From contig MU405252.1 of NCBI GenBank assembly GCA_022836615.1, positions 1-64,000 on the forward strand: DNA of 64,000 nt, read 5' to 3'. A program made the position numbers and the translations under genes. Shown here in pieces: positions 22,370-32,330 of this stretch. Origin of the DNA: Annulohypoxylon bovei var. microspora. Lineage: Eukaryota > Ascomycota > Sordariomycetes > Xylariales > Hypoxylaceae. Numbering within the stretch: the first letter of the stretch is position 1; the number at the start of each line of letters is the position of its first letter. The notes under the pieces were generated by a model, which was not told the DNA's origin, did no database searches, and saw nothing but the letters and a program-made list of their open reading frames with translations.

Positions 22370-23209
22370 TCAATACACGCCTAAGACCTTCCCAACATCA
22401 CTATCCTTTTCCCCTTTGACCACAGTTGCAATATGCTCTCCGCCTTCCCAAGGCTCGGCAGCATTCTTCTGCCGCAGCGATTCAGCATCTCCGGTGAAGT
22501 CGGTAGCACAAAGGCCGGGATCTGCCCCAAACACTAGAAATCCTTCTGGTTTCAACCGAGCGAAATACATGGCCATCAGCATGTTTACCGCAGCTTTGCT
22601 AGTACGGTATTCTGTGGCGCCTGGATTGTAATAGGGGGAATCGGGATTGGAGGCGTGCGTGATCGACCCCGCACCCCGTGCTTGAACTAACGAAGATGAG
22701 ACGAGGTGGCTTATGTACGGCCTTACGCAGCAGGTCTAGAAACGCCTCGGTTACACTTAGAGCGCCAACAACGTTCGTTTCCAAGATACGCCGAAGGACG
22801 ACCCGAGTAGGAGGACTTTCCATGGAGACGATTCCCGCATTATTAACCAATACGTCCAATCTTCCATATTCGGAAGTAATGCGCGTGGCTGCATCATCGA
22901 CAGACTGGTCGTTTGTGACGTCAATTTGCGTGGAACTGACCATTCCTTTGATGCCGTGGATGGTTCGGATCTCCTGGGCAGCCTTCTCGCCTTTAGTGAC
23001 ATTCCGGCTACCCAGAATAACGTGGTACTCGGGTGAGTGGAGAACCAGGTTCTTCGCGGTCTCGTAGCCCACACCTCGGTTGCCGCCTGCATCTCAATAT
23101 CAGCCATGTTCCCCCAAAATTCCCCCTAGACTACAAGCCCTAGTATTATCCGTGCAAGGTTCGATAACTTACTTGTAATAAGAATAATCTTTTTGTCGGA
23201 CAATGCCAT
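22370..23209 (-). pseudogene. Short-chain dehydrogenase broken by a 7-bp frameshift
   Basis: Exon 1 is 23209-23173 (MALSDKKIILIT), followed by an 86-nt intron; exon 2 begins at 23086. After splicing the Rossmann motif reads TSGNRGVGYETAKN, followed by LVNNAG and LIFVSSSTG. Directly after this, near 22669-22675, cggggtgcggggtcg contains what looks like a 7-bp tandem duplication. It shifts the frame, and the read-through ends at a stop about 30 codons on. In the shifted frame the remaining family sequence continues intact: YNPGATEYRTSKAAV, with the catalytic Tyr and Lys, then NMLMAMYFARL to the natural stop at 22370. So the gene is complete except for this insertion. The break could be real pseudogenisation or an assembly error; no other damage was seen. 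Confidence 0.85.
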
Positions 23210-23599
23210 TTTAAGATCGTAGTTGAATATATGAATATAAATAGTTCGATAAGTCTTAGAATAAGGAATGTAAGTTCTAGGTATGTGACAGTAAAAAAAA
23301 TACGTAAAACTTCATTCCAATTCCTTTTGAATTGCATCGTCTTTTATATGAGATAAGGTACATATTTTCGGACATAAATTAAAGCCATATAACTTAATTC
23401 CGCCAGGGGTATTTCACAAAAGAACCGTGGATACTTTTATGTAATAGGGTAAACATGCCTTGAACGTAGTAGTACAAGTAAAACAACTTCTTTGCCATGG
23501 TTGGTACTTCACGAAATCAATGTCTACTATATTTCCTTTTACTTACATAAGCGCCTTATCATATGTATAGGACCATTCAGGATACGGCACATTATTCTC
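23210..23599. other. AT-rich intergenic spacer
   Basis: No gene or repeat is recognised between the SDR start and the GMC remnant. Confidence 0.5.
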
Positions 23600-24183
23600 G
23601 GCAAATGCTACCTCTCAGCATCAACTGTGGAATAACGCTTCCTTCGCAAAAGATGCGTACTAAGAATGCTACTTGGACAGGTCAGGGCCACTGACCGCAT
23701 TTGCCAGCAATTATCTTCGTGAAGCCCCTTTTATAAAGACGGTGTTACTGCTCTCTCATAACCAATGGAATAGCATTATGCTAACTGTCATTGTTATAGT
23801 GTGGGAGCATTTTCCCAATGACACGCATTTCAGTGACCCTACTACTCGCGATCATCTGAACGGCTACCCCTCGGACTGGCCCGACGTCCAGTACATATTT
23901 AACACAGCAGGTCCCGCTGATGCCACTCCAGGAGACTTTCTGAGCTTAGGAGTCGTGATTCTTAAACCCACGTCTATTGGCTCCGTAGAACTGAATAGCT
24001 CTAACACGGGCGACAACCCGCTTGTAGATGTTCGATGGTTCAGTACCTACCGATACGGATCGGGATCTAGGCGTGGCAGCGTTGAAAAGAGCTCGTCTAT
24101 TTGCAAATGCTACAGGAGTTCTCATCAAATCCATCTCGCCTAGCCCTGATATGCAGCCAGACCCGTCTCTTCTCTTTCTTTAA
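23600..24183 (+). pseudogene. GMC oxidoreductase C-terminal remnant
   Basis: Fragment of a glucose-methanol-choline oxidoreductase (FAD-dependent alcohol or choline dehydrogenase family). Remnant pieces in order: LWNNASFAKDAY, an in-frame TAA at 23661, RSGPLTAFASNYL, then WPDVQYIFNTAGPAD, FLSLGVVILKPTSIGSVELN and NPLVDVRWFST. Near 24045-24050 the frame shifts, and the family sequence continues in another frame as TDRDLGVAALKRARLFANA and ISPSPDMQ up to a stop at 24181. The FAD-binding N-terminal half and the C-terminal catalytic His region are missing. At least one stop, one frameshift and truncation at both ends make this a clear relic. Confidence 0.8.
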
Positions 24184-24923
24184 CTAATCCACAGACTACT
24201 TCACTTGATAGCGAAATTCTAGAGAGTGTACAAGCTGGTAGTTACCGTATATTTGCAATACCGCGGGTGAGGATGTCGCAGCAGCCCAAATAAAGGTCGC
24301 GTCAATCTCAAAATGTGCGGCGAATATGCTATTTCCTATCTCAGGGGTCAAACCTGTGTAAATTGAGACTTTTGTGCACTGTGAGAAACTTAACTACAAG
24401 GTTCCAAGCCGAAGGTTTGTCTTAGTGGCTGAGTACCCTGATTTATAGCAGTTAACCACTAAATTCTAGCGCAAATATCCATCATTAGGTAGGTAGGATT
24501 AGGCCTATGGCTTAGGTAGCTTAAGGCTAATACGGTACGGAAATCACTGAACACACTGTAAAACTGATTCATTTGGCAGCCCTAGAGCTTCCTAATATCG
24601 ATGATAAAACTTCGCATTCGGCAAATATGAAATGAAAAGCAATCCATGAATGGTATCTAGGTGGGTGCCTTAATACCAAGCATTGCAATCTAGAGATATG
24701 TCTGAGACGAGAGACCTATGCAAGTTTTACTTCGATTTCAATGCAACGTTGTCAAATGTCCACCCCTCCGTCTCTCTACATCAACTAGTTATCGACTTAA
24801 CTAATTGATGTCAAATCCTTTTTTTCTTCTTTTTTTTCAATATCAGGAGCCCCGAAATAATCGCATTCATCTGTCGATATAGCTATGCTTGCAAAGAGGT
24901 AGGTAGGTAGGTTCGGTTGGTCA
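24184..24923. other. Intergenic with dispersed repeat copy B
   Basis: No gene. Contains a minus-oriented copy of the repeat seen at 140-250 (here 24352-24468) and TACCTAGGTA-type strings near 24487 and 24896. Confidence 0.5.
24352..24468 (-). repeat. Degenerate dispersed repeat, copy B
   Basis: The reverse complement of this stretch aligns with 140-250, see copy A. It lies just downstream of the GMC remnant and upstream of the zinc-finger gene's 3' end. Confidence 0.45.
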
Positions 24924-25698
24924 TTACGACTTGACCCTTTTTCGCTCCGGTCCGTCTCCGTGAATTGCCGACTTGATAACGGATTCAAGGTCATCCACTC
25001 GACGGTCAAGGTTGTCAATTTTTGCCGAAAACTCGTTGTGGTTCTGTTCAATCTGGGCGGAAATAGAAGTGAGCATGAGGATTACCTCATTCTGAGGTAG
25101 CTCTTGCTCATGTCCGCTCTCCTTTATCTCGGGCTCAGAATCTAAATCGCGGTCGACGTTTCTATCGAGCTCTCTACGAGAGTCATCCTCACTTGCATGG
25201 CCACTCTCAATCTCGACCTCATCCTCAGCCTCATTCTCAACCTCGCTCTCTTGGCCGTTGCCTTGGGCGTTTCGGGTCCGCGTCACGCGATAGGCATGGA
25301 AGTTGCAGCAACGTACTGCATTCTTATGGAATAGGTGCATCTTGTCGCAATCTGGCCACGTGCATTTAAACTTCTCCACCGAATGGTCGCCTTCTTGGAC
25401 TTGTCGTTTGTCTGGCTCGCAATGGGCCCTCTTGAGATGCCCACGCATCTTTAGTTCCGAATCGGTCTGTACATTGCAACCAGGCCACGCACAGTGAGTT
25501 CCGATGTGATTCCACTGTTTATGGTTGGTCAGATTGCCACCGGATTTCGCCTTGTAAGGGCATTTATCACACTGGTGCAGGCGATCGGCAGAATCTATGT
25601 TAATGATCAGCATCGGCGATACTAGAGCAAATGGAAGAATAATGAAAAAAAAATAGTTATATGTGGTGTTAGGAAGATTTACCTTGTTGTCGTGGCAT
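24924..25698 (-). CDS. C2H2 zinc-finger protein with C-terminal coiled coil
   Basis: Exon 1 is 25698-25683 (MPRQQ plus one base) and exon 2 is 25594-24924; 228 aa. Three C2H2-like fingers follow the start: CDKCPYKAKSGGNLTNHKQW then NH; CAWPGC, ending HLKRAHC; and a less regular one, CTWPDCDKMHLFH. Next is a strongly acidic Glu/Asp-rich region (about residues 115-165), then a heptad-like coiled coil (ISAQIEQNHNEF, IDNLDRRVDDLE) and a basic tail (ERKRVKS) that could be a nuclear signal. It is probably a nuclear DNA-binding or chromatin protein; no specific family is recognised. The short first exon is chosen because it supplies a Met and joins in phase; a Met in the intron (MLIINI) is an alternative start. 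Confidence 0.75.
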
Positions 25699-26537
25699 TT
25701 TGGACGCGTCGCGAATCGTAAATGAAGACGTAGTACAGGTTCTTGGCGTAGAACTACGATGTGAATAAATCTGTTTATACTTGCTACACTTAAAGAAGTA
25801 GAGTGCTAGTATGCAAGTGTAAAAGGGAATATTGACGATGGAGACGTTGGCGAGGAATGAATATGTGATCGTAGGTAAGGTGAAAAGACGAAAGGAAATG
25901 GGGAAGAAAGTGACGAGGAACAATTTTATTAAATAGAGATAGAAAAGTCCCAGTGGGTTAAAAGGGTATGCACGACGTTAAGATAGGGAAATCACGAACC
26001 AGCATAATGTAGGAAAGTTGGCAGGTATGTTGGTGAAAAAGGTGAAGTCACACATCATGACTGTCCGGCAACAGGGGGCAAGGAAACGACGGACCGTAAT
26101 CCGTACTTTCCACTTACTAAGTGACTGCATATATCTCATGGTGTACTTGACGTATATCGAACGAGCCGCTTCCAGAAAGTTCTATATCAAAGGTAAAGAA
26201 AATTGACAATCAGTCTTGTCACCTACCTAGATACAACCTGTGTGACTCTAAACTTCTACACAGAAGGTTTTCAGATGTTGCCAGGTAGTTCATATACTAC
26301 CTTGGTATGAAAAGCATACATTAATTATAAATATTTAGTTTATGCCTTACAATTAATTATCGAACTAAACTGACCTGAACACTTATTCAAAATCTACCCA
26401 TGTAATAATTCAGTTACGCCTGTTTATTCTTCCCATATCCAGGTTGCTTCTCATCCATGTTATTCCGCGAAACACCGATAAATCTAGCAGAGTCAGTTTA
26501 GTGGGAATTTGAAGCAATAGTGGAATCTTCAAGGAAG
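25699..26537. other. Intergenic spacer
   Basis: Upstream of the zinc-finger gene and downstream of the one-TM gene. Open frames here lack ATG-led coding features. Nothing further is recognised. Confidence 0.5.
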
Positions 26538-27206
26538 TTAGGTATCTTTGTCGATTCTTACTTCAATAAGCCCTGAAGTACCGCTCACTCTTATTATTGA
26601 CATTGTATCTGCTACTGACACTTTACCAAGTTCTTGATTGTCACTTTTACTGTATTCCTCGGGTTCCTCTACGAGAGGACCGATACCAAGTATGACGGGA
26701 CTAGATTCGTTATGATCGCGGCTAAAGTTTTGTCTTCTACTAGTGACCTCGTTCCCGGAATTGACACGTACTTCACGGGAAAGGGATCTCGAACCTGGGG
26801 AGGGCGTAGTGTCGTTCGAAATGTCTGTTTCCACGGGCCCGTGTCTATTGCGATAGAAACGAAGTTCATCCTCCCAGGTAACAGCAGAATTAGGAACAGC
26901 ATTGAAACCCCCTTCAATGCTTCTGGATGTAACGGCTGCTTCCAGCTGGTTTTGCTTGTATATTCGATAACTTATCTGTAGGAGCTTTAAAAAGATAAAT
27001 ACGACTATTGAAATGCCTGCGGTGCAGGCGAATATGATACCCATAATCTGAGCGGTACCTAAATGATTTGTATCATCTCGTTGTACGTAATGAAAGAGTT
27101 TATTGTCGAATCCATGAGGCTTAGCTTTTTCCGTTGCTATGACTACCCATCTAGATACTACAGATGCAGTGCTAAAACTCGAAGCAAAGTTACTAATGGT
27201 CGCCAT
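26538..27206 (-). CDS. Single-pass membrane protein of unknown function
   Basis: Single exon, 222 aa from the ATG at 27206 (the frame extends a few codons upstream without an ATG). No cleavable signal peptide. One clear membrane segment at about residues 55-78 (IMGIIFACTAGISIVVFIFL), followed by a Lys/Arg-containing stop-transfer region and a long hydrophilic, Ser/Arg-rich cytosolic-type tail with no domain I recognise. A single-pass membrane protein with a disordered tail is a common fungal hypothetical class. Its 3' end faces the 3' end of no other gene. Confidence rests on length, ATG and TM. Confidence 0.6.
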   Translation of the reverse strand: MATISNFASSFSTASVVSRWVVIATEKAKPHGFDNKLFHYVQRDDTNHLGTAQIMGIIFACTAGISIVVFIFLKLLQISYRIYKQNQLEAAVTSRSIEGGFNAVPNSAVTWEDELRFYRNRHGPVETDISNDTTPSPGSRSLSREVRVNSGNEVTSRRQNFSRDHNESSPVILGIGPLVEEPEEYSKSDNQELGKVSVADTMSIIRVSGTSGLIEVRIDKDT

Positions 27207-27770
27207 ATTTATGTATTTGTTTACCAAGATGTAAGGTTCCTTGAGTGCCGCCTGGGTACCCAGTTTATAGATACTTCTATAGTAGGCTAAAACATTATCA
27301 TGTATGCCTCACGTACGCGCTTTGTCGCATTATCCCTTAACAATTCATTGTTTATACTTATTGTTCTTAGAAGAATAATCAACGCTACAACACTACTTGG
27401 TTGGGAGAGATGCATTGTTGCTTTTTGTTCTATGACCTAGGTAGTTGAAGAAGGCCACTGACATCCTGACTGACGATATCATCTCCAAGTTGACATAAAC
27501 TTAGGAATAGAGGCAACAAACCAATTAAACGGATGCTTAGTTTCGACCAACGGTTTTAGTTAATAGCATATTTACTAAAGTTGTACTAACCTACCATTCT
27601 TTAGAGCCTAACCTAGACCAGCGGTAAATTTTCTAGCCGGATGAGTCACGTTGAGTTTGAGGAGAATTGAAAATTGTACAACTCTACCTACATTAAATAA
27701 AATTTTTGATTGCACAGAAAAAGCATCTTGCAGAAAGCTCACACAAGATTTTAAGAAAATATTGATTATT
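27207..27770. other. Divergent intergenic region
   Basis: Shared upstream region of the one-TM gene (minus) and the GNAT gene (plus). No other feature is seen. Confidence 0.5.
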
Positions 27771-28469
27771 ATGGAGAGGTCGTGGACTTTCGTGGAGACT
27801 ACGCTTCCAAGCTTACCACTTCCACCGAATTCCCAACGTGAACCAATCAGAACAAAGCGACTAGTAATTCGACCTATGAAAGAAGATGATCTTCAGTCTT
27901 ATCATGAATTACGTTCACAGCCAGAAGCAATGACCGGTACGAGTCGCGGGAGACCTGATCGGGACATACACGAATCTCAATTAGCTATGAGCGACTTCCT
28001 ATCACCAAAGGACAGCGGGATGTTCTTGTTCGGTGTTTTCCTTGCGTCCACGGGAGAACTAATTGGTGAAGGTGGCGTACACACGCTGGAGTCTTCATCT
28101 TGTGGCTGGCCGGAAATCGGATACAAATTCAGAAAAGAGTCTTGGGGTCAGGGATATGCGACAGAATTTCTTAGCGCGTTCCTGGAAGCTTGGTGGAACT
28201 TGCCTAGGTCCCATGTTAGACGTCGAGTGTGTTCTTCGTCTATCCAGAGAGCAAAGGAGGCCGAAGCTAAATCTGAGGAACAAGTCTATGCCAACGCGGA
28301 TGTGCACAACATGGGAAGCCGGAGAGTTCTAGAAAAGCTTAGGTTCATCAAGTTCTCAGAATGGACTGAACCGGACACACAGGAGCATAGGCTAGGTCAG
28401 CCAGTGACATTGGTAGGATACTGTCTTTCTAAGAAGCAGGATACTATTGAGGTTTCGAAGTCCAATTAG
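27771..28469 (+). CDS. GNAT family N-acetyltransferase
   Basis: Single exon, 232 aa, starting at the ATG of MERSWTFVETTLPS. Acetyltransferase_3/RimJ-like GNAT fold: TKRLVIRPMKEDDLQSYHEL (beta1-alpha1), FLFGVFLASTGELIGEGGVH (beta2-beta3), WPEIGYKFRKESWGQGYATE (beta4 with the acetyl-CoA pyrophosphate-binding loop WGQGYATE, the R/Q-x-x-G-x-G/A pattern), and a late VYANADVHNMGSRRVLEKLR (beta6, NxxS and alpha4). Such enzymes acetylate amino groups of proteins or small molecules using acetyl-CoA; the substrate cannot be told. The frame runs upstream of the chosen ATG, but that part is not conserved-looking. Confidence 0.88.
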   Translation: MERSWTFVETTLPSLPLPPNSQREPIRTKRLVIRPMKEDDLQSYHELRSQPEAMTGTSRGRPDRDIHESQLAMSDFLSPKDSGMFLFGVFLASTGELIGEGGVHTLESSSCGWPEIGYKFRKESWGQGYATEFLSAFLEAWWNLPRSHVRRRVCSSSIQRAKEAEAKSEEQVYANADVHNMGSRRVLEKLRFIKFSEWTEPDTQEHRLGQPVTLVGYCLSKKQDTIEVSKSN

Positions 28470-29100
28470 TCAAAAATGGCCTAATATCATTGTCGTGGTC
28501 TACAGGAATAGCATGAGGTTCCATTGTCTACCTACTTCGTACGTACCTAGGGTTAGTTAGTCTTTAGAATTTGAATCTGGATTGGAGGAACCACCAACAA
28601 TTCGGAGATAATGGATCTCGGATACGGGTCCTAGGCGCCTTCCCCCGATTGTCCCGACCGATTCAGGATGGATGGATACGCAACCAGAAGTTTATAAATA
28701 TGGCACACTAACTACGTTAGGAAATGACCTTAATAAAAGGGTCTCTACGTCAGATCGATCAATCATTGCGCGACTTTCATTTAAGAAAATGCGAAGCTTC
28801 CAAATGCCCCTCCATCCTCTATTCATGTACCCATCGATATATTCATCTATGAGCCTTGTTTAAACATTCAACCTCTACATCTTGAGATCTCCTCTTTTAT
28901 ATCTCACGTACTCATCTTGACACACATGTCCGATAGTTACAAGGTTGTGATTTCTCATTGAAACGCATATCTGTTAGACCAACCGTCTTCCTCCCTTACA
29001 TTAACCATCGAGTACCTACACAGTTCCGACGCCGACGACTCACACGACCTAGCATATTCGCGCGGTCCACGATGATTGATATCTCAACAATACCGTAGCC
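28470..29100. other. Promoter region of the ABC transporter gene
   Basis: No gene. CT-rich tracts and TCATCTAT-like repeats near 28820-28910 are consistent with a fungal promoter or 5' UTR. A short frame at 28672-28863 shows no domain. Confidence 0.5.
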
Positions 29101-31322
29101 ATGATCGTCAGAACGGCCTCTAGGGCTACCAGCTCTCGCCCAAGCTGTCTAGGCTATAACAGACTTCACTTAGGTCCATGGCTCTCTTCATTGCCACGCG
29201 GTAGCACACGAGTTTTCACGACATCCCAATACCTCCGACAAAGACCTCAGTCCAGCCCTTCCCAAGTCTTTAGTACTACCCCGAAGACACCGTCAAATGC
29301 AATCAATTTCAGTTCAAATGCTCCGAAAGATCCGAAGAAGTCGGCTACGGAGCAAAAAGACCCTCTCGCCGCGATAGACAAGAGCGCACACGAGCAACGG
29401 AAAGCAGATTGGGCTATAATGAAGGAGATGGCACATTACTTGTGGCCTAAGAATAGTGTGAGCACTAAGTTGCGCGTGTCGTTGGCCGTCGCGCTTCTTG
29501 TTGGCGCAAAGGTGTTGAATGTACAGGTGCCCTTCTACTTCAAGAATATCGTCGATGCCATGAACATCGATGTGGGCGCGACAGGCGACACCGCTCTTGT
29601 GGTTGCGGGGAGCATGATAATAGCATATGGTGCCACGAGGATCGGAGCTACCATATTTCAAGAACTTCGAAATGCCGTCTTTGCTTCGGTGGCGCAGAAA
29701 GCTATTCGGAGAGTTGCTTGCAACGTCTTCGATCATTTGTTACGCCTAGATTTGAACTTCCACCTCACCAAACAAACTGGCGGGCTAACGAGGGCGATCG
29801 ACAGAGGTACCAAGGGTATTAGCTTCCTACTTACCAGTATGGTCTTTCATATCTTCCCGACAGCGCTAGAGATTGGCATGGTATGCGGGATTCTGACCTG
29901 GCAATTTGGTGCGAAATATGCCGCCATCACCGTCGTTACGATGACAGCGTATACGGCTTTTACTATCTGGACAACAGCCTGGAGAACAAAGTTCCGAAGA
30001 CAAGCCAATGCAGCCGACAACAAGGCTTCGACAGTAGCAGTCGATTCGTTGATCAATTATGAGGCCGTGAAGTATTTTAACAACGAGAAGTTTGAGGTTT
30101 CCCGATATGATAAGGCGCTGCACGACTATGAGAAGAGCTCTATTAAAGTTCAGACATCCTTGGCTCTTCTCAACAGCGGCCAGAATATCATCTTCTCAAG
30201 CGCCCTTACAGCTATGATGTACCTCGCCGCAAATGGTGTAGCAAGCGGCACATTAACAGTTGGTGACTTGGTCATGGTCAACCAGCTCGTCTTCCAGCTC
30301 TCTGTCCCGTTGAACTTCTTAGGTTCAGTGTATCGAGAGCTAAGACAATCTCTTCTTGACATGGAGACGCTCTTCAACTTGCAGAAGGTGAATGTCTCTA
30401 TTAAGGAACTCTCTGATGCGAGGCCTCTCCTTCTTGCCAAAGGTGGCGAGATCAAATTCGAACATGTCAACTTCGGTTACAACAAGGAGCGTCCTATTCT
30501 TCAAGACCTAACGATGACAATTCCTGCAGGTAAGAAAGTCGCAATTGTTGGGCCAAGCGGGTGCGGGAAGTCCACATTATTAAGACTTCTTTTCCGATAT
30601 TATGATGTTGAGGATGGTCGGATCCTGATTGACGATCAAGATATTCGTCATATTACGTTGGAGTCGCTGCGAAAGTCAATTGGAGTTGTCCCGCAAGACA
30701 CGCCCCTCTTTAACGATACCGTTGAACACAACATTAAATATGGTGATATGTCAGCGCCCGAATCTCGAGTTATTGCCGCTGCAAAACGTGCTCGGATCCA
30801 CGACATAATATCCAGCTGGCCTGCCGGATATCATACAAAAGTAGGAGAGAGAGGTATGATGATTAGCGGAGGAGAGAAGCAGCGTCTTGCGGTTTCAAGA
30901 TTGCTGTTGAAGGACCCGCCTTTATTATTCTTCGACGAGGCGACAAGCGCACTTGACACGCACACAGAACAAGCGCTCATGCAGAATATTAACAGCATTC
31001 TGCGAGAGAAAGCGAGAACAAGTGTTTTCGTAGCCCATCGATTACGAACAATATACGATGCCGATCTGATCATCGTACTAAAGGAAGGAAAAGTTGCCGA
31101 ACAGGGAACGCATAAGGAACTGATTGACCGCGGCGGTCTCTACTCGGAGCTCTGGAGCGGTAAGTCTATTTCTCCAAAGTGTATTACCTCATTTGAAACT
31201 TCTTTAACTCATTTCTTACAGCTCAGGAGACCTTGTTCAATTCAGATGGAGAGAAGGAAAAAGTAGTAGGCGGTCTCGAGTGTGGCGAAGCAATCTCGAA
31301 CGGTGAGCGGCCTAGGACCTGA
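29101..31322 (+). CDS. ATM1: Mitochondrial ABC transporter, ATM1 type
   Basis: Exons 29101-31159 and 31222-31322 give 719 aa, typical for Atm1. This half-transporter of the mitochondrial inner membrane exports a glutathione-linked sulphur compound needed for cytosolic Fe-S cluster assembly and iron sensing. Seen: an N-terminal Arg/Ser-rich mitochondrial presequence (MIVRTASRATSSRPSC), six TM helices within about residues 125-400 with the substrate-loop motif INYEAVKYFNNEKFE, and one nucleotide-binding domain with Walker A GPSGCGKST (about residue 483), signature ISGGEKQR, Walker B LLFFDEATSALD and H-loop VAHRLRT. The small last exon (AQETLFNSDGEKEKV...) encodes the usual hydrophilic C-terminal tail, and reading through the intron would replace it. 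All ATPase motifs are intact. Confidence 0.95.
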
Positions 31323-32330
31323 TAGTGATATTACGTTCATCATGGTTAGGGTTAGGAATACCCCAGTTCAATCGCAAAGTACCACCTTCTCAGCTCTCTG
31401 TACCATAACGCCATTAGGTACCGTGTACTTGTATATAAGTTCCGCGCGGTGATAGGAGTATGCTAGGTACATCATATCCCCAGCTCCCCCTAGGTAGGTA
31501 GGCAGGGTGTAGTAGATTCGTGATAGTTGTCGGAATCGAATACAAATTTGCGGCGCATCCGCTTGGCAGTGCCGGAGAGTCCGTCCATTACTCGACTACG
31601 TGAGTAAAAATAGTCGAAAGGAATATAGATTTCAATCTTGGATTTGAGATTGATAATAAATCGATGCAAATGATGACAACCGCCAGAGTTCGATTGAACA
31701 TATCTAAGTGTCATATCCCCTCCAGGACGGTTAACTCCGTGGCGTTCTCCGGCAAGTCTATATTCAAACGCATCACATATACCTACGATGCTTAAAGTTA
31801 CATCACGGTTACGAGGAACTTTACTCCTACCTTGCATTTAGATCAGTGGCTAATGAAGGCACACCCCCAGATATTTCGAATCTTGGCCTTGGAATTCGCT
31901 CAGATAACCTTCCTATCCTGGCCTGCATATGCAAACGAATGCCGACTAACTTTCCCACCTTAGCACTCTATTTCATATAGATTTCGGTTATTCCTAGCAC
32001 TAATAGTAGTAGTAATAGACTGGGCTACTTCCTCCTTCGGCCACCCTCCGACCGCGTGCCATGCGTCTTCATACAGTTCGAGCGATGAGACTGCGCTCGT
32101 TCCAAAACCTGAGCATAATCCGCGCACGGTCGGTATAACCGCATCACGACAACGTCTAACGAGCAACTAGCCGCGGTTTAGATTTGAGTGATGGGGGCGG
32201 GGCCTATGATGCGCATTTTATAGCCTGGGCCGCCGCTGTGGTGTCTCCTTGACCCTTTATGTTCCCCTTTCTCGCTCCCGCTTCTGGGACTCGGACTCGC
32301 TCGCAGCTCATCGGTTGCTTAACGCCTGCG
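31323..32330. other. Intergenic, with one weak open frame
   Basis: About 1 kb between ATM1 and the second esterase. One minus-strand 115-codon frame (31490-31837) is listed separately at low confidence. A TACCTAGGTA-type motif occurs near 31490. Confidence 0.5.
31490..31837 (-). CDS. Weak candidate small protein
   Basis: An uninterrupted ATG-led 115-aa frame (starts MQGRSKVPRNRDV, ends STTPCLPT). No signal peptide, membrane segment or known domain is seen. It lies at the 3' end of ATM1 on the opposite strand and may be chance. Confidence 0.25.
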   Translation of the reverse strand: MQGRSKVPRNRDVTLSIVGICDAFEYRLAGERHGVNRPGGDMTLRYVQSNSGGCHHLHRFIINLKSKIEIYIPFDYFYSRSRVMDGLSGTAKRMRRKFVFDSDNYHESTTPCLPT

